Shown piece after piece: positions 15,526-24,187 of a stretch of 25,784 bases of DNA. This DNA comes from Sulfurovum sp. (lineage in GTDB: Bacteria > Campylobacterota > Campylobacteria > Campylobacterales > Sulfurovaceae). The stretch lies in contig JALVGO010000223.1 in NCBI GenBank assembly GCA_027029065.1, forward strand, positions 1 through 25,784. Direction: 5' to 3'. The notes beneath the pieces are model-generated. The model saw only the letters and a list, made by a program, of their open reading frames with translations. It searched no databases and was not told where the DNA came from. Position numbers and translations under genes: made by a program. How positions within the stretch are numbered: position 1 is the first letter of the stretch; each line of letters opens with the position of its first letter.

Positions 15526-16569
15526 ATGGAACACATTCTCCCCGCATACAACGATCCTCTCTTCAGTATTTTGCTGATCATCACCATCAGTCTGATCATC
15601 GCGCTGGCAACCTATGGATGGGGACTTTACAAACAGCAGAAAGAGGCAGGGAACCTTTTGCGTTTTCTTGACAAATTTGACAGTTCCGAATGTGCACTCG
15701 ATACAGAGGAGATGCCTTTTGAAGCACACATGTTCAAACCGCTTACCCTGCTTGCAAAAGCGTTTGAAAATTCAGGTGAATACCACAAAGCGATCAGCAT
15801 CTATCTCTATCTCATCAAAAACAGCGATAACGAACTGGCAAAAACCGAACTGATGGAGCGGCTTGGTACAACCTACCTTCATGCCGGATTTCTGGAGCGT
15901 GCACGAAGCATCTATGTCGAGATACTCAGAAAAAAACCCCGCAATAAAAAAGTGCTGTATGAACTTGGGATCGTCTATGAGACCATGCAGCAGTATGACA
16001 AAGCCAAAGAGATCATTGAACCGCTCGAACTTCTCGATGAAGATACATGGAAACTCAAAAAATTCCTCGAATTTGCACAGCTGACTTCCGACAAACAGCT
16101 TCCTACCGAAACCAAACTGCAAAAGCTGCAGACCCTGCTGAAGGATGAGCCTTCACTCTACCGCCAGATCATCTCTGCCATGCTCAAACTTGACACACGC
16201 ATTGCATGGGAACATATCGATCCCACACGCCTCAAAGAGATTCTCGATATCCTCTGGTTCTTACCCAATTCACAACTCGATTTGGATATAATCTCGACCA
16301 ATACACAGCTAAGTACGCTCTACTACGCCAAGGGGTATTTGCAAAAACCCATGGCACAAAGCGGCATCTTCTCGCTCGACCTGATCGCAAAAGCAAGAGA
16401 GAACGGGTTTGAAGATGCGGAGCTTCGATTCTCCTATCTGTGTAAAAAATGCAAACAGAGTTTTCCTGTCTCTTTTCGGCGCTGTCCGAACTGCATGGCG
16501 ATCAACTCTGTAGAAGTCGAGGAACAGATTGCAAAAGCAAGCACGCAAACAGGTTACTCTCTACTCTGA
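15526..16569 (+). CDS. Membrane-anchored TPR protein with C-terminal zinc ribbon (LapB/YciM-like)
   Basis: 347 residues. A single membrane segment (about 13-34) is followed by tetratricopeptide repeats (about 70-260) and then a metal site of Cys306, Cys309, Cys320 and Cys323 in CKKCKQSFPVSFRRCPNC. This order matches LapB (YciM), which in E. coli couples lipopolysaccharide synthesis to LpxC proteolysis; that role is not established here. The ATG at 15526 is preferred to the GTG at 15508 because AAAGG lies 8 bases upstream. The rnhA start is inside its last 41 bases. A TPR protein next to rnhA is found in Campylobacter and Helicobacter too. Confidence 0.88.
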   Translation: MEHILPAYNDPLFSILLIITISLIIALATYGWGLYKQQKEAGNLLRFLDKFDSSECALDTEEMPFEAHMFKPLTLLAKAFENSGEYHKAISIYLYLIKNSDNELAKTELMERLGTTYLHAGFLERARSIYVEILRKKPRNKKVLYELGIVYETMQQYDKAKEIIEPLELLDEDTWKLKKFLEFAQLTSDKQLPTETKLQKLQTLLKDEPSLYRQIISAMLKLDTRIAWEHIDPTRLKEILDILWFLPNSQLDLDIISTNTQLSTLYYAKGYLQKPMAQSGIFSLDLIAKARENGFEDAELRFSYLCKKCKQSFPVSFRRCPNCMAINSVEVEEQIAKASTQTGYSLL

Positions 16570-16987
16570 CGGATCCAGCCTTGGCAACCCCGGACCAGGC
16601 GGGTATGGCGGCATATTGGCATACAACGGGCACACGAAAGAGTATTTTGGCGGAGAAGCCCATACCACCAACAACCGTATGGAACTGCGCGGGGTCATCG
16701 AAGGGCTCAAGCTCCTCAAAGAACCCTGCAATGTCGAGGTGGTCTCCGACAGCTCCTACGTGGTCAAGGCGATCAACGAATGGCTTGACGGATGGGTAAA
16801 AAAAGAGTTCAAAAGGGTCAAAAACGTTGACCTCTGGCAAGAGTACCTCGAAGTCGCCAAACCCCATACCGTCCACGGTACATGGGTAAGGGGGCACGAC
16901 GGACACCCGCAAAACGAACGGTGTGACGAACTTGCCAGAAACGAGGCGGAACGCATACAAAAAAGCTTACAACAGGAGGAATCATGA
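16529..16987 (+). CDS. rnhA: Ribonuclease HI
   Basis: 152 residues; degrades the RNA strand of RNA-DNA hybrids. The catalytic acidic residues are present: Asp14 ([12 protein letters not shown]), Glu52 (NNRMELRG), Asp74 (VSDSSYVV) and Asp133 ([10 protein letters not shown]), with His123 in [12 protein letters not shown]. The start is TTG with GAGGA 5 bases upstream, inside the end of the TPR gene. The stop overlaps the rnc ATG. Full family length. Confidence 0.96.
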   Translation: MQKQARKQVTLYSDGSSLGNPGPGGYGGILAYNGHTKEYFGGEAHTTNNRMELRGVIEGLKLLKEPCNVEVVSDSSYVVKAINEWLDGWVKKEFKRVKNVDLWQEYLEVAKPHTVHGTWVRGHDGHPQNERCDELARNEAERIQKSLQQEES

Positions 16988-17655
16988 CAGACTATACACA
17001 GCTTGAAAAACGTCTGAACTATACTTTCAAAGACAAGCAGTTGATTATTGAGGCTTTGACCCACAAAAGCTATAAAAAGCCTTACAATAATGAGCGGCTT
17101 GAATTTCTCGGCGATGCGGTACTCGACCTGATCGTCGGCGAATACCTCTTTATGAAATTTCCAAACTCCAATGAAGGGGTACTCTCCAAGATCAGGGCTT
17201 CACTGGTCAACGAAAGCGGCTTTACCCTGCTTGCCAAAGCGATCAACCTGGGAGAGTATATCTACCTTTCACCTGCCGAAGAGAACAACAACGGCAGAAA
17301 CAAACCCTCTCTACTCTCCAACGCTTTTGAGGCGATCATCGGCGCAGTCTATCTGGAGGCAGGACTTGAAAAAGCCAAAGAGATCGCCATCGCACTTCTT
17401 GAGGCGGAACACCCCAAGATCGACCTTGACACCCTTTCAAAAGACTACAAAACAGCATTGCAGGAGTTGACACAGGCAACGCACGGTGTCACGCCGCAGT
17501 ATGAGCTTCTGGGAAGCTCCGGACCAGACCACAAAAAAGAGTTCGAGATCGCTGTCAAACTCAACGGAGAGACCATTGCATCCGCCAAAGGCAAAAGCAA
17601 AAAAGAGGCGCAGCAGAAAGCTGCACAGATCGCACTGGAGGCACTCAAACGATGA
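16984..17655 (+). CDS. rnc: Ribonuclease III
   Basis: 223 residues; cuts double-stranded RNA during rRNA and mRNA processing. The signature [14 protein letters not shown] supplies Glu40 and Asp44, and [13 protein letters not shown] supplies Glu116. The usual metal-binding Asp before that Glu (Asp114 of the E. coli enzyme) is Asn113 here. Residues about 152-221 form a double-stranded-RNA-binding domain ([11 protein letters not shown] ... [20 protein letters not shown]). AGGAGG precedes the ATG. It overlaps rnhA and aroC by 4 bases each (ATGA), so the whole unit is coupled. Confidence 0.96.
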   Translation: MTDYTQLEKRLNYTFKDKQLIIEALTHKSYKKPYNNERLEFLGDAVLDLIVGEYLFMKFPNSNEGVLSKIRASLVNESGFTLLAKAINLGEYIYLSPAEENNNGRNKPSLLSNAFEAIIGAVYLEAGLEKAKEIAIALLEAEHPKIDLDTLSKDYKTALQELTQATHGVTPQYELLGSSGPDHKKEFEIAVKLNGETIASAKGKSKKEAQQKAAQIALEALKR

Positions 17656-18725
17656 ACACTTTTGGCAAACGACTCACCCTGACCACCTTTGGCGAATCAC
17701 ACGGCAAAGCGATCGGCTGCATCCTTGACGGTGTTCCTGCCGGATTGAAGATAGATGAAAGTTTCATCCAGTCCGAACTCGACCGCCGCAAACCCGGCAA
17801 AAGCAAACTTGAGACCGGACGCAAAGAACCAGACAGGGTCGAGATACTCTCCGGTATCTTTGAGGGGGTAAGTACCGGTACCCCCATTGCCATGGTGATC
17901 TTCAACACCAACCAAAAGAGCAAAGACTATGAAAATGTCAAAAACCTCTTCCGTCCCGGACATGCAGACTTTACCTACTTTCACAAGTACGGACTGCGTG
18001 ACTATCGCGGCGGCGGGCGAAGTTCTGCCAGAGAGACCGCTGCACGGGTTGCAGGCGGTGCCGTTGCCAAACTGATACTCAAAGAGATGGGCATTGCCAT
18101 TCAAAGCGGTCTGTGTGAAGTGGACGGCATTAAAGCTGATACAATCGATTTTGACCATGCCAAAACCTCCAGACTCTGTGCGCTTGATCCGCAGAAAGAG
18201 GCAGCACAGGAGGCTGCGGTGCTTGCGGCAAAAGAGGCTCACGACTCAGTCGGCGGCGTGGTGCTCACTACCGCTACGGGTGTACCTGCCGGACTTGGTG
18301 AACCGCTCTATTACAAGCTCGATGCCCTGCTTGCCGATGCCATGATGGGTATCAATGCCGCCAAAGCGGTCGAGATCGGAGACGGGATCGCCAGTACCCA
18401 CCTCAAAGGAAGCCAAAACAACGACCCTATTACCCCAGAGGGGTTTGCCAGCAACCATGCAGGCGGTATCCTTGGGGGTATCAGCAACGGTGACACCATC
18501 ATTGTCAAGACCCACTTCAAGCCAACACCGTCTATCTTTCAGGAGCAGGATACCGTAACGGTTGATAACGAACCTGTCAAGTGCAACCTCAAAGGCAGAC
18601 ACGACCCCTGTGTTGCCATCCGCGGTGCCGTTGTTACCGAAGCGATGATGGCACTGGTACTTGCCGACATGGCACTGCTCAATATGGGCAGAAAGATGGA
18701 GCATCTTTCCAAAATTTACGGGTAA
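17652..18725 (+). CDS. aroC: Chorismate synthase
   Basis: 357 residues; last step of the shikimate pathway, converting EPSP to chorismate with reduced flavin. Signatures are [20 protein letters not shown] near the N-terminus, [20 protein letters not shown] in the middle, and [20 protein letters not shown] near the C-terminus. The ATG overlaps the rnc stop. It is the last gene of the operon and is followed by a paired hairpin element before the convergent rnhB. Confidence 0.97.
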   Translation: MNTFGKRLTLTTFGESHGKAIGCILDGVPAGLKIDESFIQSELDRRKPGKSKLETGRKEPDRVEILSGIFEGVSTGTPIAMVIFNTNQKSKDYENVKNLFRPGHADFTYFHKYGLRDYRGGGRSSARETAARVAGGAVAKLILKEMGIAIQSGLCEVDGIKADTIDFDHAKTSRLCALDPQKEAAQEAAVLAAKEAHDSVGGVVLTTATGVPAGLGEPLYYKLDALLADAMMGINAAKAVEIGDGIASTHLKGSQNNDPITPEGFASNHAGGILGGISNGDTIIVKTHFKPTPSIFQEQDTVTVDNEPVKCNLKGRHDPCVAIRGAVVTEAMMALVLADMALLNMGRKMEHLSKIYG

Positions 18726-18756
18726 ACATTACCTATAAGATATCCATAAAACACGC

Positions 18757-18849
18757 GTAGAGTGCGTATTCACGCACCTCCAAACCGTTTATCGAAAATA
18801 ACCGCGACTATCGACACATGCTTCAAAGGTGCGAAACATCGCACCCTAC
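18757..18849. repeat. REP-doublet-like pair of inverted hairpin units
   Basis: The left unit begins GTAG then A-GTGCGT-ATTC-ACGCAC (stem 18762-18767/18772-18777). The right unit is GGTGCG-AAACAT-CGCACC followed by CTAC (18828-18849). Read on the minus strand the right unit also begins GTAGGGTGCG, so the two are inverted copies of one design, about 50 bases apart. Such GTAG-led palindromes are typical of REP/BIME elements mobilised by RAYT transposases. The site lies between convergent aroC and rnhB and could also end transcription. Confidence 0.6.
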
Positions 18850-18868
18850 ACTCACCCCATACACCTTT

Positions 18869-19435
18869 TTAAAACAAGGTTGGTTCATCCACCCCTTTTA
18901 CACGAAATGTTCGGCGGTGGATGGGGCATCTGCCATGTTTAACCAGTGCTTCGATATGAGCTTTGGTGCCGTATCCTTTGTGCTTCTCGAAGCCATACTC
19001 AGGATAGGTTTTAGCCAAAGCGATGATCTCCCTGTCGCGCGTCACCTTTGCCAAGACACTCGCCGCAGAGACTTCCATTACTTTCGCATCGGCCTTGACC
19101 ATAGTTGTAATGTTGTCAACCCTAAAAGTACTGTTGCCGTCAAAGAGATACTTGGCATCGGGTATATGCTTCTGTATGGACTGCAACCCACGCCGCAGAC
19201 ACTCCGAAATCCCCAGCGCATCCACTTGCTGCGCCGAAAAAGAGACAATGTGATAGACCGCATTGTCAACAATCGTATCATAGAGCACTTCCCGCCGTTT
19301 CTCCGTAAGCTTCTTCGAGTCCGTCAACCCGTCAACCTCCCCTGTCAACACCACCCCCGCCATCACCAACGAGCCTGCAATACACCCTCTGCCTGCTTCG
19401 TCTATGCCGCAGAGGGGTCTGTTTTGTTTTGTCAT
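18869..19435 (-). CDS. rnhB: Ribonuclease HII
   Basis: 188 residues; removes single ribonucleotides and RNA from RNA-DNA hybrids. Catalytic residues are seen in CGIDEAGRGC (Asp12, Glu13), YLFDGN (Asp99) and VSAASVLAKVTRDRE (Asp134), with HKGYGTKAH following. Its ATG overlaps the toxin stop as ATGA and the nearest AAGG is 12 bases upstream, so translation probably depends on the toxin gene. The window therefore holds both RNase H types. Confidence 0.96.
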   Translation of the reverse strand: MTKQNRPLCGIDEAGRGCIAGSLVMAGVVLTGEVDGLTDSKKLTEKRREVLYDTIVDNAVYHIVSFSAQQVDALGISECLRRGLQSIQKHIPDAKYLFDGNSTFRVDNITTMVKADAKVMEVSAASVLAKVTRDREIIALAKTYPEYGFEKHKGYGTKAHIEALVKHGRCPIHRRTFRVKGVDEPTLF

Positions 19436-19719
19436 TTTCTGTAAGCACCTTCCCGTGATTTCACAGAGAGCACTAATATCACCAGCATGTCATTCTCTTT
19501 TTTGTAAATCACTCTGTATCGACGAAGCTTTAATCGGTAAAGTACCGTTGATTCCCCTTGTAGTTTTTTTATCTTTCCGGTACGCATCAACTCCTGTTCA
19601 TACGAGACACAAAAATGTTCTGCAAAGACATAAAGAGATTCTTTGATAAAAGCGATATCCGCTTTTGAAATATGTTTAAAGTCTTTTTTAACACTTGCTT
19701 TAAATGCCAATGAATACAA
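19432..19719 (-). CDS. RelE/ParE-family toxin
   Basis: 95 residues from a TTG at 19719; an in-frame TTG at 19710 is an alternative. Family features are the helical start MYSLAFKASVKKDFKHI, the central GKIKKLQGES, and the strand block LYRLKLRRYRVIYKKEND leading to VLSVKSREGAYRK. RelE-type members cut mRNA in the ribosome and ParE-type ones attack gyrase; which applies here is not clear. It starts 3 bases after the antitoxin stop, and its stop overlaps the rnhB start. Confidence 0.87.
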   Translation of the reverse strand: MYSLAFKASVKKDFKHISKADIAFIKESLYVFAEHFCVSYEQELMRTGKIKKLQGESTVLYRLKLRRYRVIYKKENDMLVILVLSVKSREGAYRK

Positions 19720-19722
19720 CGT

Positions 19723-19938
19723 TTATGCACCTAACTCTTCAAAAAATGTGTCCGCTTCAATTGTCAGCTCTTCCAACCTTGCTTCTGCCTCTTTTAGATC
19801 ATTCATATCCATATACATTTCCAAAGCTTCTGTAACAATAGCTGTTTTCTTTTTGCCTAAACTTTTTGCTAAGTGATCCAACTCATCCAGCAGCGGCAAT
19901 GGCAATGTAAAGGTAGTTGGTTTAACTGTTTTATACAT
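19723..19938 (-). CDS. Ribbon-helix-helix antitoxin (RelB/CopG type)
   Basis: 71 residues. The N-terminal half, TTFTLPLPLLDELDHLAKSL and then GKKKTAIVTEALEMYM, has the strand-helix-helix pattern of DNA-binding antitoxins. The acidic C-terminal helix (EAEARLEELTIEADTFFEEL) would wrap the toxin. AAGGAG lies 7 bases before the ATG. It is expected to bind the direct repeats at its own promoter. Confidence 0.87.
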   Translation of the reverse strand: MYKTVKPTTFTLPLPLLDELDHLAKSLGKKKTAIVTEALEMYMDMNDLKEAEARLEELTIEADTFFEELGA

Positions 19939-19952
19939 AGCTTCACTCCTTT

Positions 19953-19980
19953 ATATTGTTAATTATATTGTTAATTATAT
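19953..19980. promoter_or_regulatory. Direct-repeat operator of the toxin-antitoxin pair
   Basis: ATATTGTTAATT occurs twice in tandem (19953-19964, 19965-19976) and is followed by ATAT. It covers the -10 box of the antitoxin promoter and the recQ stop codon, as expected for autorepression by a ribbon-helix-helix dimer pair. Confidence 0.7.
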
Positions 19981-19990
19981 GAATTGTCAA
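19962..19990 (-). promoter_or_regulatory. Consensus sigma-70 promoter of the antitoxin gene
   Basis: On the minus strand TTGACA (19985-19990) and TATAAT (19962-19967) are exactly 17 bases apart, a perfect consensus match. The -35 lies inside the last codons of recQ. Confidence 0.8.
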
Positions 19991-21773
19991 GTGTTGTTGC
20001 CCTCAACACTTCCAAAAACGCTTCGCCGTACCGATCGTATTTGACCTCGCCAATGCCGTGTACTTCAAGCATCTCCTCTTTGGTGGAGGGTTTTTTGGCA
20101 CTGAGGTCTTTGAGGGTTTTGTCTGAGAAGACAATGTAGGGAGGGATGCCGTTTTCCGATGCAATCTGGGTTCTCAGTGCTTTGAGTTTGTCATACATCT
20201 CCACATCATAGTCATCAAAGTAGGTCACTTTGCGTTTTGGCACACTTTTGCGCACCTCAAGACGCTCTTTTTTCATGGTTATGACATGGGCACCTTTGAG
20301 CACCTCTACCCCAAAAGGCGTCAAAGCGTACACCTTGAACTCCCCTATCTGTACCGCTCCAAGCTCCAGCAGCTTGTCTGCAATGCTCAGCCACTGCGCC
20401 TTGGTGTAGTCGGTACCGATACCGTACACACTCAGTCTGTCGTGCCCGTTTTGCAAAATGCGCTGTTCCTTGCTGCCGCGTAAAATGTCAACAATATAGT
20501 GGATACCGAATTTCTGCCCGGTACGCACGATCGCCGAGAGCATCATACGTGCCGCCTGCGTGATGTCAACCCTCTCCTGTTCAGGCATGATGCAGTTGTC
20601 ACACTTGTCACCGCATGCCTCAATGCGGTCGTCAAAGTAGGCAGCGATGCTCTGGTGGCGACACCCCTCCGAGTTGGCGAAACGTACCATGCTGTCAAGC
20701 TTTCCAAAAGCATGCTCACGGTAGGGTGTATCGGGAAGATCTTCAATGAACGCTTTTTGCTGCACGATATCCGCCGCAGAAAAAAGCAGCAGTGTCTCAG
20801 CTTCCAGCCCGTCCCTTCCGGCACGCCCTATCTCCTGGTAATAGTTCTCCAGCGTCTTTGGCATGGTCATGTGCACCACAAAACGGATATTGCTCTTGTC
20901 TATGCCCATCCCAAACGCAATGGTGGCTACCACCACCTGTACCCTGTCCGCCACAAAGTCACGGAAGGTGTTGTTTTTCTCCTCGGTACTCAGCCCAGCA
21001 TGGTAGGCACGTGCCTCGATCCCTTTGGTTTGCAGAAAGTGTGCCACAGCTTCGGTCGATTTGCGCGAAAGGGTGTAGATGATACCCGACTCTCCCTCAT
21101 GCTGCTGCAAAAATGCCAACAGCTGCTCTCTACCGTCTTTGATGCGGTGTTTAGCATGTATGGTCAGGTTTTCGCGAAAAAGTGCGCCACGCACCCGTTT
21201 TGGGTTTTGCAGTCCAAGGTTGGCGACAATATCCGCCTCGACCGCTTTGGTTGCCGTAGCGGTAAAGGCCGCCACAGGTACCTGCGGGAACTCCACTTTA
21301 AGCAGGGAAAGCCGGCGGTAGTTCTCCCGAAACTCATGCCCCCACTCACTCACACAGTGCGCCTCGTCAATGACAAAAAAGTTGATCGTAAGGCGGTGCA
21401 GCAGACTGATAAAATAGGGGTTGGTCAAACGTTCTGGTGCGACATAGAGCAGCTTTATGCTACCATCGTACAGTGCCTGTTCTATCTGCCGTGTCTGCTC
21501 CATATCCTGCATCGAAGAGAGCATGGCTGCCGAGATACCGCCTGCTTTGAGAGCTGTAACCTGATCATGCATCAGTGCCAGCAGCGGCGAAACCACTACC
21601 GTCACACCCTCCATCAACAGGGTCGGCAACTGATAGCAAAGCGATTTTCCTCCGCCTGTGGGCAGAATCATCAACACATCCTCTTTGGCGAGGATGGCAT
21701 CGATCACCTCTTCTTGCAGCGGGCGGAATGTGCTGTGTCCAAAATAGTGTTCAAGAGCTTCGTGTTTCTTCAT
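19971..21773 (-). CDS. recQ: ATP-dependent DNA helicase RecQ
   Basis: 600 residues from the ATG at 21773, where family homology begins; an in-frame TTG at 21821 adds 16 unlikely residues. Motif I is LPTGGGKSLCYQLP (Lys43), motif II is VIDEAHCVSEWGHEF (136-139), and motif VI is QEIGRAGRDG (313-322). The zinc site uses Cys371, Cys387, Cys391 and Cys394. A winged-helix domain follows, and the last 80 residues form an HRDC domain. It acts in recombination and fork repair. The gene lies 58 bases after the response-regulator gene, with a palindrome between. Confidence 0.96.
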   Translation of the reverse strand: MKKHEALEHYFGHSTFRPLQEEVIDAILAKEDVLMILPTGGGKSLCYQLPTLLMEGVTVVVSPLLALMHDQVTALKAGGISAAMLSSMQDMEQTRQIEQALYDGSIKLLYVAPERLTNPYFISLLHRLTINFFVIDEAHCVSEWGHEFRENYRRLSLLKVEFPQVPVAAFTATATKAVEADIVANLGLQNPKRVRGALFRENLTIHAKHRIKDGREQLLAFLQQHEGESGIIYTLSRKSTEAVAHFLQTKGIEARAYHAGLSTEEKNNTFRDFVADRVQVVVATIAFGMGIDKSNIRFVVHMTMPKTLENYYQEIGRAGRDGLEAETLLLFSAADIVQQKAFIEDLPDTPYREHAFGKLDSMVRFANSEGCRHQSIAAYFDDRIEACGDKCDNCIMPEQERVDITQAARMMLSAIVRTGQKFGIHYIVDILRGSKEQRILQNGHDRLSVYGIGTDYTKAQWLSIADKLLELGAVQIGEFKVYALTPFGVEVLKGAHVITMKKERLEVRKSVPKRKVTYFDDYDVEMYDKLKALRTQIASENGIPPYIVFSDKTLKDLSAKKPSTKEEMLEVHGIGEVKYDRYGEAFLEVLRATTLDNSYN

Positions 21774-21812
21774 AAACGCAGTGTATCGGATTTTGGGAAA
21801 GAGAGGGGTAAA

Positions 21813-21831
21813 ATATGTCAAATTGACATAT
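21813..21831. promoter_or_regulatory. Perfect 9-1-9 palindrome upstream of recQ
   Basis: ATATGTCAA-A-TTGACATAT is a perfect palindrome placed directly after the response-regulator stop codon and 40 bases before the recQ ATG. Each strand contains TTGACA, a -35-like hexamer. It may be an operator for recQ; the binding protein is unknown. Confidence 0.5.
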
Positions 21832-22515
21832 CTATCCGAACTTGTACCCTACGCCCCACACAGGCTCAAAGTAATGTTTCTCCCCTTTGGGGTCGATTTT
21901 GTTCTTCAGACGGTTGATCGCCACATTAACTGCATTGTCATTGATCCCCTCACCTTCACTCCCCCACACCTCATCACGCAGAAAATCACGTGTCAAAGGC
22001 TTGTCAATATGCTGCATAAAGGTTGACAACAGCCTAAACTCAAGCATGGTCAATGCGACAGGCGCACCATCCACCTTTACCTCCTGACGTTCCGCATCAA
22101 GGATGATGGACTTGTGGCGTATCGTACTGTTTACGGCAAGCTTGCCCGAACGTTTCAAAAGTGCCTTGATACGATGCAGCAGCTCAGCAGGGCGGAACGG
22201 CTTTGTCATATAGTCATCTCCGCCACGCTCATACCCCTCATCGAGTGCCTGATCACTCTCTTTGGCTGTAAGGAAAATCACCGGAATGTCATACCCTTTT
22301 TTTCGCAGGTAGGCGACAAATTCGCTCCCCTCTACACCGGGAAGGTTCCGGTCAACGATCATCAGTGCCGGTGACTCCTCTTCGAGAAACTGCTCTACAT
22401 TGTCCGTCGAGAGAAACCCGGAGACAAGATACCCCGCTTTGGCAAGATGATACTCCAAAAGTTCGAGGATATCCTCTTCATCTTCGATCAGTACGATTTC
22501 TAATTGTGGTTGCAT
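21832..22515 (-). CDS. PhoB/OmpR-type response regulator without adjacent kinase
   Basis: 227 residues from the ATG at 22515; an in-frame TTG at 22551 coincides with the promoter and is rejected. The receiver domain has the acidic cluster IEDEED (11-15), phospho-acceptor Asp55 in MIVDRNLPG, Thr83 in FLTAKES and Lys105 in YMTKPFRPAEL. The winged-helix domain ends EPVWGVGYKFG. No kinase gene is next to it. It lies just downstream of pit on the same strand, so it is a candidate PhoB; that is inference. Its ATG is about 7 bases after a TATAAT and lacks a ribosome site, so the mRNA may be leaderless. Confidence 0.9.
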   Translation of the reverse strand: MQPQLEIVLIEDEEDILELLEYHLAKAGYLVSGFLSTDNVEQFLEEESPALMIVDRNLPGVEGSEFVAYLRKKGYDIPVIFLTAKESDQALDEGYERGGDDYMTKPFRPAELLHRIKALLKRSGKLAVNSTIRHKSIILDAERQEVKVDGAPVALTMLEFRLLSTFMQHIDKPLTRDFLRDEVWGSEGEGINDNAVNVAINRLKNKIDPKGEKHYFEPVWGVGYKFG

Positions 22516-22522
22516 AGGAAAG

Positions 22523-22551
22523 ATTATAGCATAAGTCAAGAGGCACGGCAA
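22523..22551 (-). promoter_or_regulatory. Promoter of the orphan response regulator
   Basis: TTGCCG (22546-22551) and TATAAT (22523-22528) are 17 bases apart on the minus strand. The -10 is 7 bases before the ATG at 22515, which would make the ATG the 5' end of the transcript. Confidence 0.55.
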
Positions 22552-22578
22552 AAACTGTGTGCCGCCTATGGGGACTGC

Positions 22579-24117
22579 CTACGCAGCAACCCCTTTGATG
22601 ATGTAGAAGATAATAGCAGAGAGCGCAGCCGCAGCCGGTACAGTAATGACCCAGGCCGCAACAATCTTTTTGACCATACCGCGCTTGACATAGTTCTCTC
22701 TGAGTGCTTTTTTAATACGCTTAACCTTCTTTTTCTGGGTTTTGTGCGCTTCGATCGCTTCAAGCTTTTTGGCAGGATCGGTCAATGCCGGATCATTCAT
22801 CGCCTCTTTGAGTGCCTCAAGCTTTTGAGTCTCAGCTTGAAGTTCACGCTGCTTTTCATCCATCTTTTTGCTGTCAAGCCACTCTCGCAGGAACCCTACC
22901 CCAAAGACAGCACCCACAGCAATGTGTGTCGAAGAGACAGGCAACCCAAGCTGAGAAGCGATAACCACCGTAATCGCTGCTGCCATCATAATGGAGAAGG
23001 CTCTCATCTGGTCAAGTTCCGTGATCTCGGAACCTACTGTTTTGATCAGTCTTGGTCCAAAGAGCGCTAATCCTACAGAGATACCGATACCGCCTGTCAC
23101 CATGACCCACAGAGGAATGGCTGCTTTGTGGGAGATGGTCATATTCATCAAAGCATCATTGACAGCTGCCAGTGGACCAACGGCGTTGGCAACATCGTTT
23201 GCACCGTGTGCGAAACTGAGCATCGCTGCAGCAAAGACCAATGGTACCGTAAAGAGCAGATTGAGCGCTTCTCGTGTATTTTCCATTTGTAAAACCCTCT
23301 TGGCAATACGCGGTTTCAGCATAAAAAAGCTGACAACACCCCCGACAAGTCCAAAGGTAAGTGCCACACCAAAAGTCGGTTTTTTTGTCTGTGGCAGGAA
23401 ACCAAGCAGTTCTGTCAGATCTTTCCAGATATGCTTCAGTCCCTTAAGTGTCAAATAGGTCAGGAAAGCTGCTGTCATAATGGCAACCAGTACCGGTACA
23501 ACTTTTTTAGCCGCTGAAAGTTTGTCTTCTTTGTAGAGGATCTGTGACTTGATCACGTAAAGGAATGCCGCTGCAATCACGCCTCCCAGTACCGGAGAGA
23601 TCACCCATGATGCCGCAATCTTACCCATGGTTCCCCACGAAACGATCGCAAAACCGCCCGCTGCGATACCTCCGCCAAGCACACCTCCGACAATAGAGTG
23701 TGTTGTGGAAACCGGTGCTTTGAGCCATGTTGCAAGGTTAAGCCAGAGTGCCGCAGAGAGAAGCGCAGCAGACATGGCATAGACAAAGAGCATCGGGTCA
23801 CCACCAAAGGCAGCAGGGTCGATAATCCCTTTTTTAATGGTACCGACTACATCACCACCGGCAACCAGTGCACCCATCGCTTCAAAGATCGCAGCAATGA
23901 CAATAACTCCGGTCATAGAGATCGCACCGGCACCATAGGCAGGCCCGACATTGTTGGCAACATCGTTTGCACCGATGTTCATTGCCATGTAGGCACCAAA
24001 AACTGCCGCAAGTACCAGGAATCCGCCGTGTGCAGCATGTCCCACAATACTGTTGGCATAATACGCAACAGCCACAGCGAAGACCGCTCCAAAGATGATC
24101 TTGAAAAGATTGTTCAT
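22579..24117 (-). CDS. pit: Low-affinity inorganic phosphate transporter (PiT family)
   Basis: 512 residues with about eleven membrane segments. The two inverted family repeats each carry the signature GANDVANNVGPAYGAGAI (about 49-66) and GANDVANAVGPLAAV (about 305-319). TTHS and STHI motifs lie in the matching positions after each repeat. A charged cytoplasmic stretch of about 90 residues (about 405-485) precedes the last helix. The family moves phosphate with H+ or Na+ across the inner membrane. AAGGAAAC precedes the ATG. The promoter carries a Pho-box-like repeat, so expression may rise in phosphate starvation. Confidence 0.96.
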   Translation of the reverse strand: MNNLFKIIFGAVFAVAVAYYANSIVGHAAHGGFLVLAAVFGAYMAMNIGANDVANNVGPAYGAGAISMTGVIVIAAIFEAMGALVAGGDVVGTIKKGIIDPAAFGGDPMLFVYAMSAALLSAALWLNLATWLKAPVSTTHSIVGGVLGGGIAAGGFAIVSWGTMGKIAASWVISPVLGGVIAAAFLYVIKSQILYKEDKLSAAKKVVPVLVAIMTAAFLTYLTLKGLKHIWKDLTELLGFLPQTKKPTFGVALTFGLVGGVVSFFMLKPRIAKRVLQMENTREALNLLFTVPLVFAAAMLSFAHGANDVANAVGPLAAVNDALMNMTISHKAAIPLWVMVTGGIGISVGLALFGPRLIKTVGSEITELDQMRAFSIMMAAAITVVIASQLGLPVSSTHIAVGAVFGVGFLREWLDSKKMDEKQRELQAETQKLEALKEAMNDPALTDPAKKLEAIEAHKTQKKKVKRIKKALRENYVKRGMVKKIVAAWVITVPAAAALSAIIFYIIKGVAA

Positions 24118-24148
24118 ATCTGTTTCCTTATGGTAAATATATGCAGGA

Positions 24149-24182
24149 AGTATAGAGAAAAAGTATTACAATTCTGTTACGG
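24149..24182 (-). promoter_or_regulatory. Pho-box-like promoter of pit
   Basis: On the minus strand CCGTAAC-AGAA-TTGTAAT (24165-24182) is a 7-4-7 direct repeat. Exactly 10 bases downstream is TATACT (24149-24154). E. coli Pho boxes have the same 7-4-7 design and the same 10-base distance to the -10. The porin promoter repeats the arrangement. Confidence 0.65.
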
Positions 24183-24187
24183 GGCAC

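Noticed and set aside
16529..19435. Redundancy of RNase HI and RNase HII as an oddity
   Set aside because: Many bacteria encode both, and both sets of catalytic residues are normal.
20499..21917. 472-codon plus-strand frame opposite recQ
   Set aside because: recQ motifs are complete on the other strand, and this frame shows no domain.
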